64,000 nt of DNA from Heterorhizobium halophytocola (lineage in GTDB: Bacteria > Pseudomonadota > Alphaproteobacteria > Rhizobiales > Rhizobiaceae), in NCBI RefSeq assembly GCF_017873095.1, contig NZ_JAGGJU010000004.1, positions 326,223 through 390,222 of the forward strand. Direction: 5' to 3'. The notes under the pieces are model-generated. The model saw only the letters and a list, made by a program, of their open reading frames with translations. It was not told the origin of the DNA and did no database searches. This document shows, in pieces, positions 27,877 through 36,607 of this stretch. Each line of letters starts with the position of its first letter. The first letter of the stretch is position 1. The position numbers and the translations under genes are program-made.

Positions 27877-28260
27877 CTAGCGGTCGATAAACCAGGTTTT
27901 CGGATTGCCGATCGGCTCGCCGGCACCGACCTTCTGCAGCCCGACGACGCAGCGCGCGATCAGCCATATGGCCGTCAGCAATCCGAGGATGACGCCGATC
28001 AGAACGAGAGTGAGGATACTGGCGATCACCGCATAGAGCAGGCCGATCCAGAATGTGCGGATGGCGAAGGTGTAGTGGCTCTCCATCCAGCCACCGGCCT
28101 TGCCACGATTGACATAGGCCATCACGATCGCGATGAGACTGGTGATACCGAACACGAAACTGAGGATGTAAAGCGCGTAGATAAGCTGCAGGTTGCGCTC
28201 GCCGGGCGCAAGCCAGCTGTCGGGATCGCGCGGAATCGGGGCTTGCCGATTTTCGCTCAT
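27877..28260 (-). CDS. DUF4870-like membrane protein inside the glc operon
   Basis: 127 residues with three hydrophobic helices: LIYALYILSFVFGITSLIAIV (quoted in part), FWIGLLYAVIASILTLVLI and ILGLLTAIWLIARCVVGLQ. The pattern resembles the DUF4870/TIC20-like small membrane proteins. It overlaps the glcE gene by four bases and lies 17 bases upstream of glcF, so it is certainly on the same transcript. Its role in glycolate oxidation is unknown; it could help membrane association of the complex or be a bystander. Confidence 0.8.
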   Translation of the reverse strand: MSENRQAPIPRDPDSWLAPGERNLQLIYALYILSFVFGITSLIAIVMAYVNRGKAGGWMESHYTFAIRTFWIGLLYAVIASILTLVLIGVILGLLTAIWLIARCVVGLQKVGAGEPIGNPKTWFIDR

Positions 28261-29471
28261 GCCGCCTCTCCTCTTGCCATCCGGCCCGGATTGAATACTC
28301 CGGCCGGATCGAATTTTTCGCGCACGCGCTGGTTCAGGAGCGCCACGGCGGGTGCGAGCGGCTCGAAGGCGCTCGCCCTCTGCCGCGCCTCCATCGGCGC
28401 GCGCATCAAGGTCGCATGGCCACCGCCGACGCTCCGGACGTGGCGGCGCACGAGATCGGCGTCCGGATCGGCCTCCATCCGCATCCAGACGAGCCCGCCC
28501 TGCCAGTCGTAAAAGGCGTCTATGCCGGCTTCGAGCCGGAGATCGGCCACAAGCGCCTCCCCCATGCCGGGGGCAACGGAGACGCGCCAGAGGGGGCGGT
28601 CCGTGCCGTCGCCATAGGGTGCAACGTCGCGGATTTCGCGCCAGAGCACGGCGCTCTCATCGGCGTCCAGCCGGGTGACCGCACCGGCCCGCGCCATGGC
28701 TGCCGCCAGCTTTTCAAGGCGGATGACGACCGAGGCCTGCATGCCCTCCAGCCGCAGCACCGTTGCCGGACCGTCCGGCAGACGGCCGGCAAGGATCTTG
28801 TGATGCACGGTAACCGGCAGATGCGCGGCGGCGGACACCTCGACCGGCAGCGCCATGGCAGCCGCCATCGCGCGCGATGCCTGCGCGTCGTCGAGCCCCG
28901 ACAACACCAGTGTCAACTGGTCGCGCGGACGCGGCAACACCTTGAAGGTCACCTCGCTCAGCAAACCCAGCGTGCCGTGCGAGCCGGCCATCAGCTTGAC
29001 GAGATCGAGACCGGTGACATTCTTCATCACGCGCCCGCCGGCCTGCACGATCTCCCCCTGACCATTGATCAGGCGCAGCCCCAGCAGATGATCGCGGGCA
29101 GCTCCGACCAGCAGCCGTCGGGGACCGCAGGCGTTGACGGCGAAGACGCCGCCGATGGTCGGCTCGCCTGTCGTTGCCATGATGCCCCGATGGTCAATCG
29201 GCTCGAACGCCATCATCTGGCCGGCGGCGTCGAGCGCCTGCTCGATCTCGGCCAGCGGCGTTCCGGCCTTCACCGTCATCACCATTTCCGCGGGGTTGTA
29301 GGCGACAATGCCGGTGAGCCCGCCCGAGGACAGCTGCGCGTCGGCGCGAACCGGATTGCCGATCCCCCCGCGCGTGCCGCCGCCGACGATCTCGAGCGTG
29401 CGGCCGGAGGATGCGTGGTCCCGGATCAGCCCCGCGGCCTCGATTTCGCTTGCGGGGGTCAGCATGGCCAT
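28257..29471 (-). CDS. glcE: Glycolate oxidase FAD-binding subunit
   Basis: 404 residues. It is a shorter FAD-linked oxidase paralogue of GlcD. The FAD-binding PCMH domain is visible as LEIVGGGTRGGIGNP near the start, VMTVKAGTPLAEIEQAL and TIGGVFAVNACGPRR, then LDLVKLMAGSHGTLGLL. The C-terminal end is VFNPGRMARGEA. It works with GlcD and GlcF to convert glycolate to glyoxylate at the inner membrane. It is separated from glcD by a 355-base gap containing an inverted-repeat element. Confidence 0.93.
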   Translation of the reverse strand: MAMLTPASEIEAAGLIRDHASSGRTLEIVGGGTRGGIGNPVRADAQLSSGGLTGIVAYNPAEMVMTVKAGTPLAEIEQALDAAGQMMAFEPIDHRGIMATTGEPTIGGVFAVNACGPRRLLVGAARDHLLGLRLINGQGEIVQAGGRVMKNVTGLDLVKLMAGSHGTLGLLSEVTFKVLPRPRDQLTLVLSGLDDAQASRAMAAAMALPVEVSAAAHLPVTVHHKILAGRLPDGPATVLRLEGMQASVVIRLEKLAAAMARAGAVTRLDADESAVLWREIRDVAPYGDGTDRPLWRVSVAPGMGEALVADLRLEAGIDAFYDWQGGLVWMRMEADPDADLVRRHVRSVGGGHATLMRAPMEARQRASAFEPLAPAVALLNQRVREKFDPAGVFNPGRMARGEAA

Positions 29472-29826
29472 GTCCTCGGCGCGATCGCTCGCATCAGTGT
29501 TCCGCGGCTAACCCCCTCTACCCTGCCGGGCATCTCCCCCTCAACAGGGGAGATCGACTCGAGGCGGCCCCGTGCTTGATCGCGGACCGATCGGTTTAGG
29601 TGAAGCCGTTTCAAGGCGCTCGGAAGTGTGTGTTCGCGCCGATTGCGAGTCTCTACTAGGCCGCTGACCTCGCGCCCAGCCGATCTCCCCCCATGAGGGG
29701 GAGATGTCCGGCAGGACAGAGGGGGGTATCGCCGCGAACACCGACAACGCGACACATACCAGCCACCCATCGCGTAAACGTATCCGTCCCTTGCCAGCAC
29801 GGACGGCAAACGTCGCTCCACATCTC
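29472..29826. other. glcE-glcD intergenic gap
   Basis: A 355-base gene-free interval inside an otherwise compact operon. Most of it is the inverted-repeat element at 29511-29729. The flanks show nothing else recognisable. Confidence 0.7.
29511..29729. repeat. RIME-like intergenic inverted-repeat element
   Basis: Two arms of about 45 bases face each other (29511-29557 and 29681-29729). Each arm carries a hairpin (ATCTCCCC...GGGGAGAT at 29532-29554; ATCTCCCC...GGGGAGAT at 29683-29705) next to a CCTGCCGG-type segment and a C-run. This architecture matches the Rhizobium-specific intergenic mosaic elements found in many copies in rhizobial genomes. It may affect the relative levels of glcD and glcEF by acting as a terminator or RNA-processing site. 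Confidence 0.75.
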
Positions 29827-31263
29827 TCATCCCCTGCCCTCCAGCGGAAACACCTTGTTCGGGTTGAGCAGCCAGCCGGGGTCGAAGGCGGCCCGGACCG
29901 CCATCTGCTGGGCGAGGTCGGCCTTGGAATACTGGTGGCGCATCAGGTCGCGTTTCTCGATGCCGACGCCGTGTTCGCCGGTCAGGCAGCCGCCGGCATC
30001 GACGCAGAGCCGCAGGATGTCCATGCCACAGGCTTCGGCTTTTGCCGCATCCTCGGGGTCGTTGATGTTGTAGAGGATCAGCGGATGCATGTTGCCGTCG
30101 CCGGCGTGAAAGACATTGGCGCAGCGAAGCCCGTAGCCCGCAACGATCTCGGCGGTGCGCTGCAGGACGTAGGATAGCTGGCTGAGCGGCACCGTGCCGT
30201 CCATGCAGATATAGTCGGCGATCCGGCCGGTGGCGCCGAAGGCGGATTTGCGGCCTTTCCAGATCAGCGCCGCCTCGCTCGCCGACTGGCACTCGCGCAC
30301 GGTCTTCACCCCGTGGCGTCCGGCGATCTCGACGATGCTCGACAACATCGCCTCCATCTCCGCCTCGGAACCCTCGACCTCGACAATCAGCAGCGCCTCG
30401 ACATCGAGCGGATAGCCGGCATGGGCGAATGCCTCGCAGATCTCGATCGCCGGCTTGTCCATGAATTCGATCGCGACGGGGATGATGCCGGCGCCGATCA
30501 CGTCGGCGACGCAGGCGCCGGCGTCTTCCGAACTGTCGAAGCCGAACAGCACCGGGCGCGCGCCCTCCGGCTTGGCAATCAGCCGCACGGTCGCTTCGGT
30601 GACGATGCCGAGTTGCCCCTCCGAGCCACAGACAAGGCCGAGCAGATCCAGGCCTTCGGCATCCAGATGCTTGCCGCCGAGTTCGACCACCGTGCCGTCG
30701 ATGAGCACCAGCTTGACGCCCAGCAGATTGTTGGTGGTAACGCCGTATTTCAGGCAATGGGCGCCGCCCGAATTCATCCCGATATTGCCGCCGATCGTGC
30801 AGGCGAGCTGCGAGCTCGGGTCGGGGGCATAAAAGAAGCCATCGGCCGAGACAGCGTCGGAGATCGACAGATTGGTGACGCCGGCCTGCACGGTCGCGGC
30901 ACGGTTGGCATAGTCGATATCGAGGATACCGGTCATTGCCGACAGGCCGATGACGACGGCATCCTCCTGCGGGATCGCACCACCCGACAGCGAGGTCCCG
31001 GCGCCGCGCGGGACGACCGGAATGCCATAGCGGTGGCAGTATTTCAGAACGGCAGAGACCTGGGCCGTGGTCTCCGGGAGCGCCACCGCCAGCGGTCGGC
31101 GGCGATAGGCAATGAAGCCGTCCGTCTCGAAAGGCACCAGCCGGTGCGGCGCGTGCACCAGCCGCTCCGGCGGCAACAGGTCCTCGAGGTCGGCAATGAT
31201 CTGCGCGCGCCGTCCCAGGATCGCCTGATCCGGCGGCAGAAATGCGATCGCATCGCTCATCAA
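29827..31263 (-). CDS. glcD: Glycolate oxidase catalytic subunit
   Basis: 478 residues, FAD-linked oxidase of the GlcD/D-lactate dehydrogenase type, which oxidises glycolate to glyoxylate. The PCMH FAD domain shows VVPRGAGTSLSGGAIPQED (about residues 85-103) and CTIGGNIGMNSGGAHCLKYG. The C-terminal cap has FHAGDGNMHPLI and GEHGVGIEKRDLM, with the conserved His residues. The ATG at 31263 is followed immediately by another at 31260. The gene is the first of the glc cluster and is divergent from a LysR gene, not from a GntR-type glcC as in enterobacteria. Confidence 0.95.
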   Translation of the reverse strand: MMSDAIAFLPPDQAILGRRAQIIADLEDLLPPERLVHAPHRLVPFETDGFIAYRRRPLAVALPETTAQVSAVLKYCHRYGIPVVPRGAGTSLSGGAIPQEDAVVIGLSAMTGILDIDYANRAATVQAGVTNLSISDAVSADGFFYAPDPSSQLACTIGGNIGMNSGGAHCLKYGVTTNNLLGVKLVLIDGTVVELGGKHLDAEGLDLLGLVCGSEGQLGIVTEATVRLIAKPEGARPVLFGFDSSEDAGACVADVIGAGIIPVAIEFMDKPAIEICEAFAHAGYPLDVEALLIVEVEGSEAEMEAMLSSIVEIAGRHGVKTVRECQSASEAALIWKGRKSAFGATGRIADYICMDGTVPLSQLSYVLQRTAEIVAGYGLRCANVFHAGDGNMHPLILYNINDPEDAAKAEACGMDILRLCVDAGGCLTGEHGVGIEKRDLMRHQYSKADLAQQMAVRAAFDPGWLLNPNKVFPLEGRG

Positions 31264-31393
31264 AAGCCTCCCCTTTTGTGACCTCCGGCATACATCACCC
31301 GCTTGCCTTCGGCAATTGGTCTTTAAAAATTACCACTTCCAGTGGATCGGCGCAAATGCTAGTCACTTATGTCCGAAACGGAATAAATGGATC

Positions 31394-32299
31394 ATGACCA
31401 ATCTTGGCGATCTCGAAGTCTTTGCCCGGGTGATAGCGACCGGCAGCATGTCGACGGCGGCGCGATCGCTCGGCCTATCCCCGGCCGTGGTGTCGAAGCG
31501 GATCAAGCGGCTGGAAGACAGGCTCGGCACGCGGCTCCTGCAACGCACGACACGGCAGATCTCGCTGACCGAGGCGGGCCAGGGATACTACGACCGGGTG
31601 CTCTCCGTTCTGGCGGGACTGGAAGAGGCCGATGCCTTCGCCACCGGCCGGTCAACGGACGTGCGCGGCACGCTGAAGGTTTCCGCCGCAACCTCGTTCG
31701 GCCGTATCCATATCGCCCCGCACCTGAAGCCGTTCATGCAGGCGCATCCGGAACTGGCGGTTCACCTGGAACTCTCAGACGACTTCACCGACATCGTCGG
31801 CGATGGCTTTGATCTCGCGATCCGCATCGCGGAGCTCACCGATTCCAGCCTGGTTGCGCGGCGTCTGGCCTCCGTCAGGCGCATTCTCTGCGCCTCGCCC
31901 GATTATCTTGCCGCCCATGGCATGCCTGAGACGGTCGAGGATCTCGCCATGCATCGCTGCCTGCCGGCGCATAATTTCGAGACCTGGCGGCTGGAGGGAC
32001 CGGACGGCCCGATCAGCCTCAGGCCGGAGGGCATGCTGATCACCAATTCGAGCGAGGTAATCCGCGAAGCCGTGATCTCGGGCCTCGGCATCGCCCTGCG
32101 CTCGACCTGGGATATCGGTCCGGAGCTGCAGACGGGCCGGCTGGTCCAGGTGCTGCCGGCCTATGAGAGCTCGCGCAATGTCGCGCTCTGGGCGGTCTAT
32201 CCGAGCCGGCAATTCCTGCCGGCAAAGGTGCGACTGTTCATCGACTATCTCGCGGGACTGTATGGCCCGGTTCCCTATTGGGACGCGGGCAAAACCTGA
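31394..32299 (+). CDS. LysR-family regulator divergent to glcD
   Basis: 301 residues. The DNA-binding region is DLEVFARVIATGSMSTAARSLG followed by LSPAVVSKRIKRLEDRLG, quoted in parts. The substrate-binding domain follows (GTLKVSAATSFGRIHIAPHL). The ATG at 31394 is chosen, because the upstream extension lacks family similarity. The 130-base gap to glcD should contain both promoters, so control of glycolate oxidase is the simplest hypothesis. The sequence is of the GcvA/DsdC-neighbouring CrgA-like type, with no effector assignable. Confidence 0.87.
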   Translation: MTNLGDLEVFARVIATGSMSTAARSLGLSPAVVSKRIKRLEDRLGTRLLQRTTRQISLTEAGQGYYDRVLSVLAGLEEADAFATGRSTDVRGTLKVSAATSFGRIHIAPHLKPFMQAHPELAVHLELSDDFTDIVGDGFDLAIRIAELTDSSLVARRLASVRRILCASPDYLAAHGMPETVEDLAMHRCLPAHNFETWRLEGPDGPISLRPEGMLITNSSEVIREAVISGLGIALRSTWDIGPELQTGRLVQVLPAYESSRNVALWAVYPSRQFLPAKVRLFIDYLAGLYGPVPYWDAGKT

Positions 32300-32338
32300 G
32301 ATCGGCGGCACCTGGGCGTAAGGTCCGGGCCCGCAGCG

Positions 32339-32725
32339 TCAATCCTTCGTCGCATCGTCCGACTTGGCACCCCGGGCGACCAGCAACAATTCCACCCGGC
32401 GCAACTCGCGGATCACCCGGTCGGCCTGCATCTGCGGCGCCAGGCTCAGCTTCAGCTGCAGCGCGAACAGCAACGAGATCGCCGCACTGATCCCCCATTT
32501 GAGCGCGGACAGCAGATCCGGATTGCCGTAGAAATGGAAAAGGCACCAGACACCGATCAGGAAGAAGATGATCTGTGCGATCATCACCACCCAGGTCACC
32601 CAGCCGAGCCGGCCGCGAAACTGGCTGAGGCCGAGCTCGAGATAGCCCAGTTCCCCCGTCTGGCCGAGCAGGTCCCGGTCGCGGCCCTCCAGCGCCTCAC
32701 GGATCATGTCATCGATCTTGCTCAT
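32339..32725 (-). CDS. DUF6768-like small membrane protein, ECF partner
   Basis: 128 residues with a soluble N-terminus (MSKIDDMIREALEGRDRDLL, about residues 1-40) and two transmembrane helices (VTWVVMIAQIIFFLIGVWCLF and ALKWGISAAISLLFALQL, each broken here for length). A basic-acidic tail, VIRELRRVELLLVARG, follows. It overlaps the ECF sigma-factor gene by 17 bases. The size, topology and position are those of a membrane-bound regulator of the sigma factor, but no ZAS zinc motif of classical anti-sigma factors is present. The family is, to my knowledge, uncharacterised. Confidence 0.7.
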   Translation of the reverse strand: MSKIDDMIREALEGRDRDLLGQTGELGYLELGLSQFRGRLGWVTWVVMIAQIIFFLIGVWCLFHFYGNPDLLSALKWGISAAISLLFALQLKLSLAPQMQADRVIRELRRVELLLVARGAKSDDATKD

Positions 32726-33269
32726 CGGTTTCTCCTTTCAGGAATGCCCGCAGCTTGTGCCGCGCGGTCGTCAGCCGGGACTTCACCGTGCCGGCGGGTA
32801 TGTCGAGCGCCACGGCCACCTCGGCCACGCTCAGGTCTTCGAGATAGAATAGCGCCAGCGTGGCGCGGTGCGGTGCATCCAGCCTGTCGATCAGCGCGCG
32901 GATCGTCGCGGCATCGGCAGCTGGCGGCCCCTGCGACGTCGCGCTTTCAGGAGCCTCCGGTCGCAGCTGACTGGCAAGCCGCCTCTGCCGCTGGCGCCTC
33001 CGGATCACGTGCACGACGCGGCGACTGACGATCCGCAGGGCCCAGGGCATAAAGGCCCGATCATCGGCAAGGCGCGGCAATCCGTGCAGGATGTCGATCC
33101 AGGCAGACTGGACGACATCTTCGGCGGATTGCCGGTCATCGAGTAGGCGGCCGGCATGGGCCAGCAGCCGCGGTCCGCACATCTCGGCCAGGCGCTCCAT
33201 CGCCTTGCGGTCGCCAAGCCGGGCGGCCGACACAAGATAGGCCTGAAATACGCGCTCCCTGTTGGTCAC
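32709..33269 (-). CDS. ECF-type RNA polymerase sigma factor
   Basis: 186 residues starting at a GTG (33269). Region 2 is visible as DDRQSAEDVVQSAWIDIL (about residues 43-60), followed by RRVVHVIRRRQRQ of region 2.4. Region 4 is DAPHRATLALFYLEDLSVAEVAVAL then DIPAGTVKSRLTTARHKLRAF, with its helix-turn-helix. It lacks the extended C-terminus of EcfG and no NepR or PhyR gene is nearby, so it is not the general stress sigma factor. It is co-transcribed with the DUF6768-like membrane protein, which probably regulates it. Confidence 0.9.
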   Translation of the reverse strand: MTNRERVFQAYLVSAARLGDRKAMERLAEMCGPRLLAHAGRLLDDRQSAEDVVQSAWIDILHGLPRLADDRAFMPWALRIVSRRVVHVIRRRQRQRRLASQLRPEAPESATSQGPPAADAATIRALIDRLDAPHRATLALFYLEDLSVAEVAVALDIPAGTVKSRLTTARHKLRAFLKGETDEQDR

Positions 33270-33662
33270 CGCAGTTTTCGCTCCACCGCCTTGGGTTTCG
33301 ACCTAAGGTGGCTTTTTCAATCGAACCGGTTCAGATTTTTTTCAAATGATGTTTCGAGGCACGGAGACGCCGAATTGGGCAGCGCTCCGACGCGCCGTGC
33401 CGCTCCGGTACAAAGGCGACAACGCCGCGTGGCCAGCCGTGCAGGCCGGAATGTTGCACCGCGAGGTTCACCGTGCTCGCCATAGGGTCAGGAAAACACT
33501 GCACTTTTTCATGCTCGCAAAAGTAAGCGGACCCACCGGCGCCTTATGACTCCTCGAATTGGAATGCAATGCGCAATATTATTTTGCAGAAGCGGAACAA
33601 ATGCGCCAATTTGGCGTTAGCGGGTTGCCTTCAGAGAATGCATTTCCTAACCTAGGATAGTT
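33270..33662. other. Divergent gap between the sigma-factor gene and mfpsA
   Basis: Almost 400 bases. The right part holds the EcfG-type promoter for mfpsA (33594-33618). The left part contains GAACCGGTTC (a perfect 10-base palindrome near 33324) in front of a T-run, which may belong to the sigma factor's own promoter region. The middle shows nothing I can assign. Confidence 0.5.
33594..33618 (+). promoter_or_regulatory. EcfG (general stress response) promoter match
   Basis: GGAAC (33594-33598), a 16-base spacer, then CGTT (33615-33618). This is the alphaproteobacterial EcfG consensus GGAAC-N16/17-CGTT. It lies 45 bases upstream of the mfpsA start codon and on the right strand. Confidence 0.75.
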
Positions 33663-35000
33663 ATGCACACCGATAAAGATTATCACGATATGCCGCGCAT
33701 TGCCCTGGTTTCAACCCATGGTTATGTCGCAGCCCACCCTCCTTTGGGCGCAGCGGACACCGGCGGCCAGGTCGTCTATGTGCTGGAGCTTGCCAAAAAA
33801 CTCGGACAACTCGGTCACTATGTCGACGTCTATACGCGACGCTTCGAGGACCAGCCGGCATTTGACGAAGTCGACGAGCGGGTCCGCGTCGTGCGCATCC
33901 CCTGCGGCGGCAAGGACTTCATCCCGAAGGAATATCTGCACCGCCATCTTGGCGAATGGTGCGAAAAGGCGCTCCGCTTCATCAAGCGCGAGGACCTGAA
34001 CTATCAGTTCATCAACAGCCACTACTGGGATGCCGGCGTTGCCGGCCAGAGGCTGTCGGAGGCGCTCAACGTGCCGCACATCCACACCCCGCATTCGCTG
34101 GGTCTGTGGAAGAAGCGGCAGATGGAAACCGACTACCCGGAAAAGGCCGACAGGTTCGAGGAGGAGTTCAACTTCTCCGAACGCATCAAGCACGAGCTGA
34201 TCGTCTATCGCAGCTGCCAGCTGGTGGTGGCGACGACGCCGATCCAGCTCGACATGCTGATGAATGACTACGGGCTTGCCCGCAATCAGGTGCACATGAT
34301 TCCGCCCGGCTATGACGACAACCGCTTCTATCCGGTGTCGAGTGCATCACGCGAAATGGCGCGCCAGCATTTCGGCTTCGAGGGCAAGGTGGTGGTGGCG
34401 CTCGGCCGGCTTGCGACCAACAAGGGCTACGACCTGTTGATCGACGGCTTCTCGGTGATGGCGAGCCGCGTGCCCGACGCCTACCTGCATCTGGCGCTCG
34501 GCGGCGAGAACATGGACGAGAACGAGGCAAAGATCCTCAAGGAGCTCAAGGACAAGGTCGCCGAATACGGCATCGAGGATCGGGTCAAATTCTCCGGCTT
34601 CGTCTCCGACGAGGAACTGCCGGATTATTACCGCGCCGCCGACATGTTCGTGCTGTCCAGCCGCTACGAGCCCTTCGGCATGACCGCGATCGAGGCCATG
34701 GCCTCCGGCACGCCGACCGTCATCACCGTGCATGGCGGCCTGTTCCGTGCGGTCAGCTACGGCCGGCACGCCCTGTTTGCCGATCCCTTCGACAAGGAGG
34801 ATCTCGGCATCACGATGATGAAGCCGTTCAAGCATGCACGGCTCTACGGCCGCCTGTCGCGCATGGGCGCCCACAAGGCCCGCTCGCTGTTCACCTGGAC
34901 CGGGATCGCCCAGCAGCTGGTGGCGCTGGTCGAGGGTCGGCCGGTCAACCAGGCGCTCGACGAGAGCGATTGGGCCGAGCCCTGGAACGACGGCGACTGA
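33663..35000 (+). CDS. mfpsA: Mannosylfructose-phosphate synthase
   Basis: 445 residues, GT4 family, sucrose-phosphate-synthase-like. It transfers mannose from GDP-mannose to fructose 6-phosphate, making mannosylfructose-phosphate, the precursor of an osmolyte known from Agrobacterium. The N-terminal domain shows ADTGGQVVYVLELAKKLG (about residues 31-48), the middle IHTPHSLGLWKKRQ, and the C-terminal domain GRLATNKGYDLLIDGF plus the EX7E motif SRYEPFGMTAIEAMASGTP. The ATG at 33663 is preceded by AGGA; a second in-frame ATG is at 33690. It forms an operon with the phosphatase six bases downstream and has an EcfG-type promoter match upstream. Confidence 0.9.
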   Translation: MHTDKDYHDMPRIALVSTHGYVAAHPPLGAADTGGQVVYVLELAKKLGQLGHYVDVYTRRFEDQPAFDEVDERVRVVRIPCGGKDFIPKEYLHRHLGEWCEKALRFIKREDLNYQFINSHYWDAGVAGQRLSEALNVPHIHTPHSLGLWKKRQMETDYPEKADRFEEEFNFSERIKHELIVYRSCQLVVATTPIQLDMLMNDYGLARNQVHMIPPGYDDNRFYPVSSASREMARQHFGFEGKVVVALGRLATNKGYDLLIDGFSVMASRVPDAYLHLALGGENMDENEAKILKELKDKVAEYGIEDRVKFSGFVSDEELPDYYRAADMFVLSSRYEPFGMTAIEAMASGTPTVITVHGGLFRAVSYGRHALFADPFDKEDLGITMMKPFKHARLYGRLSRMGAHKARSLFTWTGIAQQLVALVEGRPVNQALDESDWAEPWNDGD

Positions 35001-35006
35001 TCGGAC

Positions 35007-35747
35007 ATGTCGGCTCGCCTCTTCTCATCCGATATCGATGGCACGCTTGCCGGCGATCGGCACGCGAGTCAGCGCTTTGCCGAATTCTGGGACAGCCTCG
35101 ATCCGGTCCAGCGCCCGCTTCTGGTCTACAATAGCGGACGCCTGGTGGATGACATCCTCGACTTCACCGCCGGGGAAGGCCTCCCGCCCGCCGATTTCGT
35201 CATCGGCGGCGTCGGCACCATGCTGATCTCCGACCGCCAGCCGCATCTGGCAGACGCTTATACGCAAACCCTGACGGATGGCTATGACGTCGAGCGGATC
35301 AATGCCCTGCTGGCGGGCATGCCCGGTCTTGCCCGTCAGCCGGATCGCTATCAGCATGCGCTGAAGTCCAGCTGGTATCTCCACGATGCCACCGAAGAGG
35401 ATGTGAGCGCAGTGGAGCAGCGGTTGAAAGCCGAGGCGCTGGCGGTCAAGGTGGTCTATTCCAGCGGTCGCGATCTCGACGTCCTGCCGGCCAATGCCGA
35501 CAAGGGACAGGCGCTGATCTGGCTTGCCGACAAGCTCGGCATCGGCCTTGGAGACGTGATCGTCGCCGGAGACACCGGCAATGACGCGGGCATGTTCCAG
35601 GTACCGGACGTCAGGGGCATCATACCCGCCAATGGCCTGGAGGAGTTGCGCCGACGCTTTCCGCAGGGTTCCCGCTTCTTCCATGCCAGCCAGGACACCG
35701 CGGACGGGATCACGGAAGGCCTTCTGCATTTTCGCACCGCCCTTTGA
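35007..35747 (+). CDS. mfppB: Mannosylfructose-phosphate phosphatase
   Basis: 246 residues, HAD superfamily, sucrose-phosphatase-like (SPP) type. It removes the phosphate from mannosylfructose-phosphate. The nucleophile motif is SSDIDGTLAGD (Asp8 and Asp10), the second motif LLVYNSGRLVDD, the Lys is in NADKGQALIWLADKLG and the last metal site is VVAGDTGNDAGMF. It starts six bases after the synthase stop. In A. tumefaciens a putative fructokinase gene is associated with the pair; none follows here. Confidence 0.9.
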   Translation: MSARLFSSDIDGTLAGDRHASQRFAEFWDSLDPVQRPLLVYNSGRLVDDILDFTAGEGLPPADFVIGGVGTMLISDRQPHLADAYTQTLTDGYDVERINALLAGMPGLARQPDRYQHALKSSWYLHDATEEDVSAVEQRLKAEALAVKVVYSSGRDLDVLPANADKGQALIWLADKLGIGLGDVIVAGDTGNDAGMFQVPDVRGIIPANGLEELRRRFPQGSRFFHASQDTADGITEGLLHFRTAL

Positions 35748-36090
35748 GGCTCGCCTTCCTGCATCCGGTGGCGTCGTGAATATGCCGGCTTCGGTGACAG
35801 CCGCCACCTGAAGCCTGCCCCATGAGCCGGCCGCCTTTCAAAGGCAAATAAACCGGCCATCAGGCGCGCAAGCTTCGGCAAAGCCTGATATATTAAGATT
35901 CGCTGGCATTCAGCATAAGCCACCCAGCATTGGCTGCTGCCCGGTTTTGCATCCTTGCGCAAATGGTCGTCTTTTTTGCGCATCCTGCGGCGGCTCGAAG
36001 CGTCTCATACGCGTATAGTGATATTCAGAGTGATTGAAATTGCCGCAGGACGGCGGCACTCTAACCGTTTTCAGGGAGATTCGTTCAAAA
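35748..36090. other. Gap between mfppB and the NUDIX gene
   Basis: About 340 bases. No gene, known operator or terminator hairpin could be identified. The last 100 bases are AT-richer and should carry the NUDIX promoter; an AGGGAG ribosome-binding sequence is at 36073-36078. Confidence 0.4.
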
Positions 36091-36597
36091 TTGACCTTGG
36101 TCAGCCGCATCGCTCACGACATGCAATTGATGCTCAAGCGCCCTCCGCGCCAGCAATATGCAGCGCTATGCTATCGGCGCCGCAAGAAGCAGGCGGGGAT
36201 CGAGGTGTTGCTGCTCACCAGCCGCGATACCGGCCGCTGGGTGATCCCCAAGGGCTGGCCGATGCGTGGCAAGAAATCCCATGCCGTGGCCGAGCGCGAA
36301 GCCTGGGAAGAGGCCGGCGTCAAGGGCAATGTGGAGCGGGAGCCCTACGGCTTTTACAGCTACCAGAAGAAGCTGCGCACCGGCCTGCATGTCACCTGCC
36401 GGGTGCAGACGCATCTGCTGGAAGTCCGGGAAATGGAAAAGAACTTTCCCGAACGCGCCAGCCGCCGCCTGGAATGGGTCAGCTGCCAGGAAGCCGCCGC
36501 GCGGGTGCAGGAACCCGAATTGAAGATCCTCTTCCTGCGGCTGCGTCAGGAGACCGAGATCGCCCGCCAGGAAAGCGTCAAATCCGCAGTCTCCTGA
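36091..36597 (+). CDS. NUDIX hydrolase (diadenosine or diphosphoinositol type)
   Basis: 168 residues from a TTG at 36091 with AGGGAG 12 bases upstream; the first ATG in frame that fits the fold is at 36121. The Nudix box is visible as GWPMRGKKSHAVAEREAWEEAG (G-x5-E-x7-REUxEExGU with a modified first part). The preceding strand is GIEVLLLTSRDTGRWVIPKG. This type hydrolyses nucleoside diphosphate derivatives such as dinucleoside polyphosphates. It lies just upstream of the pit gene, but a PHO box between them suggests separate promoters. Confidence 0.85.
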   Translation: MTLVSRIAHDMQLMLKRPPRQQYAALCYRRRKKQAGIEVLLLTSRDTGRWVIPKGWPMRGKKSHAVAEREAWEEAGVKGNVEREPYGFYSYQKKLRTGLHVTCRVQTHLLEVREMEKNFPERASRRLEWVSCQEAAARVQEPELKILFLRLRQETEIARQESVKSAVS

Positions 36598-36607
36598 GGA
36601 GAAGCGG

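Noticed and set aside
29459..31291. Minus-strand frame of 610 codons overlapping glcD
   Set aside because: It is in another frame than glcD, runs through the repeat element and lacks any FAD-binding motif; the glcD frame carries the conserved domains.
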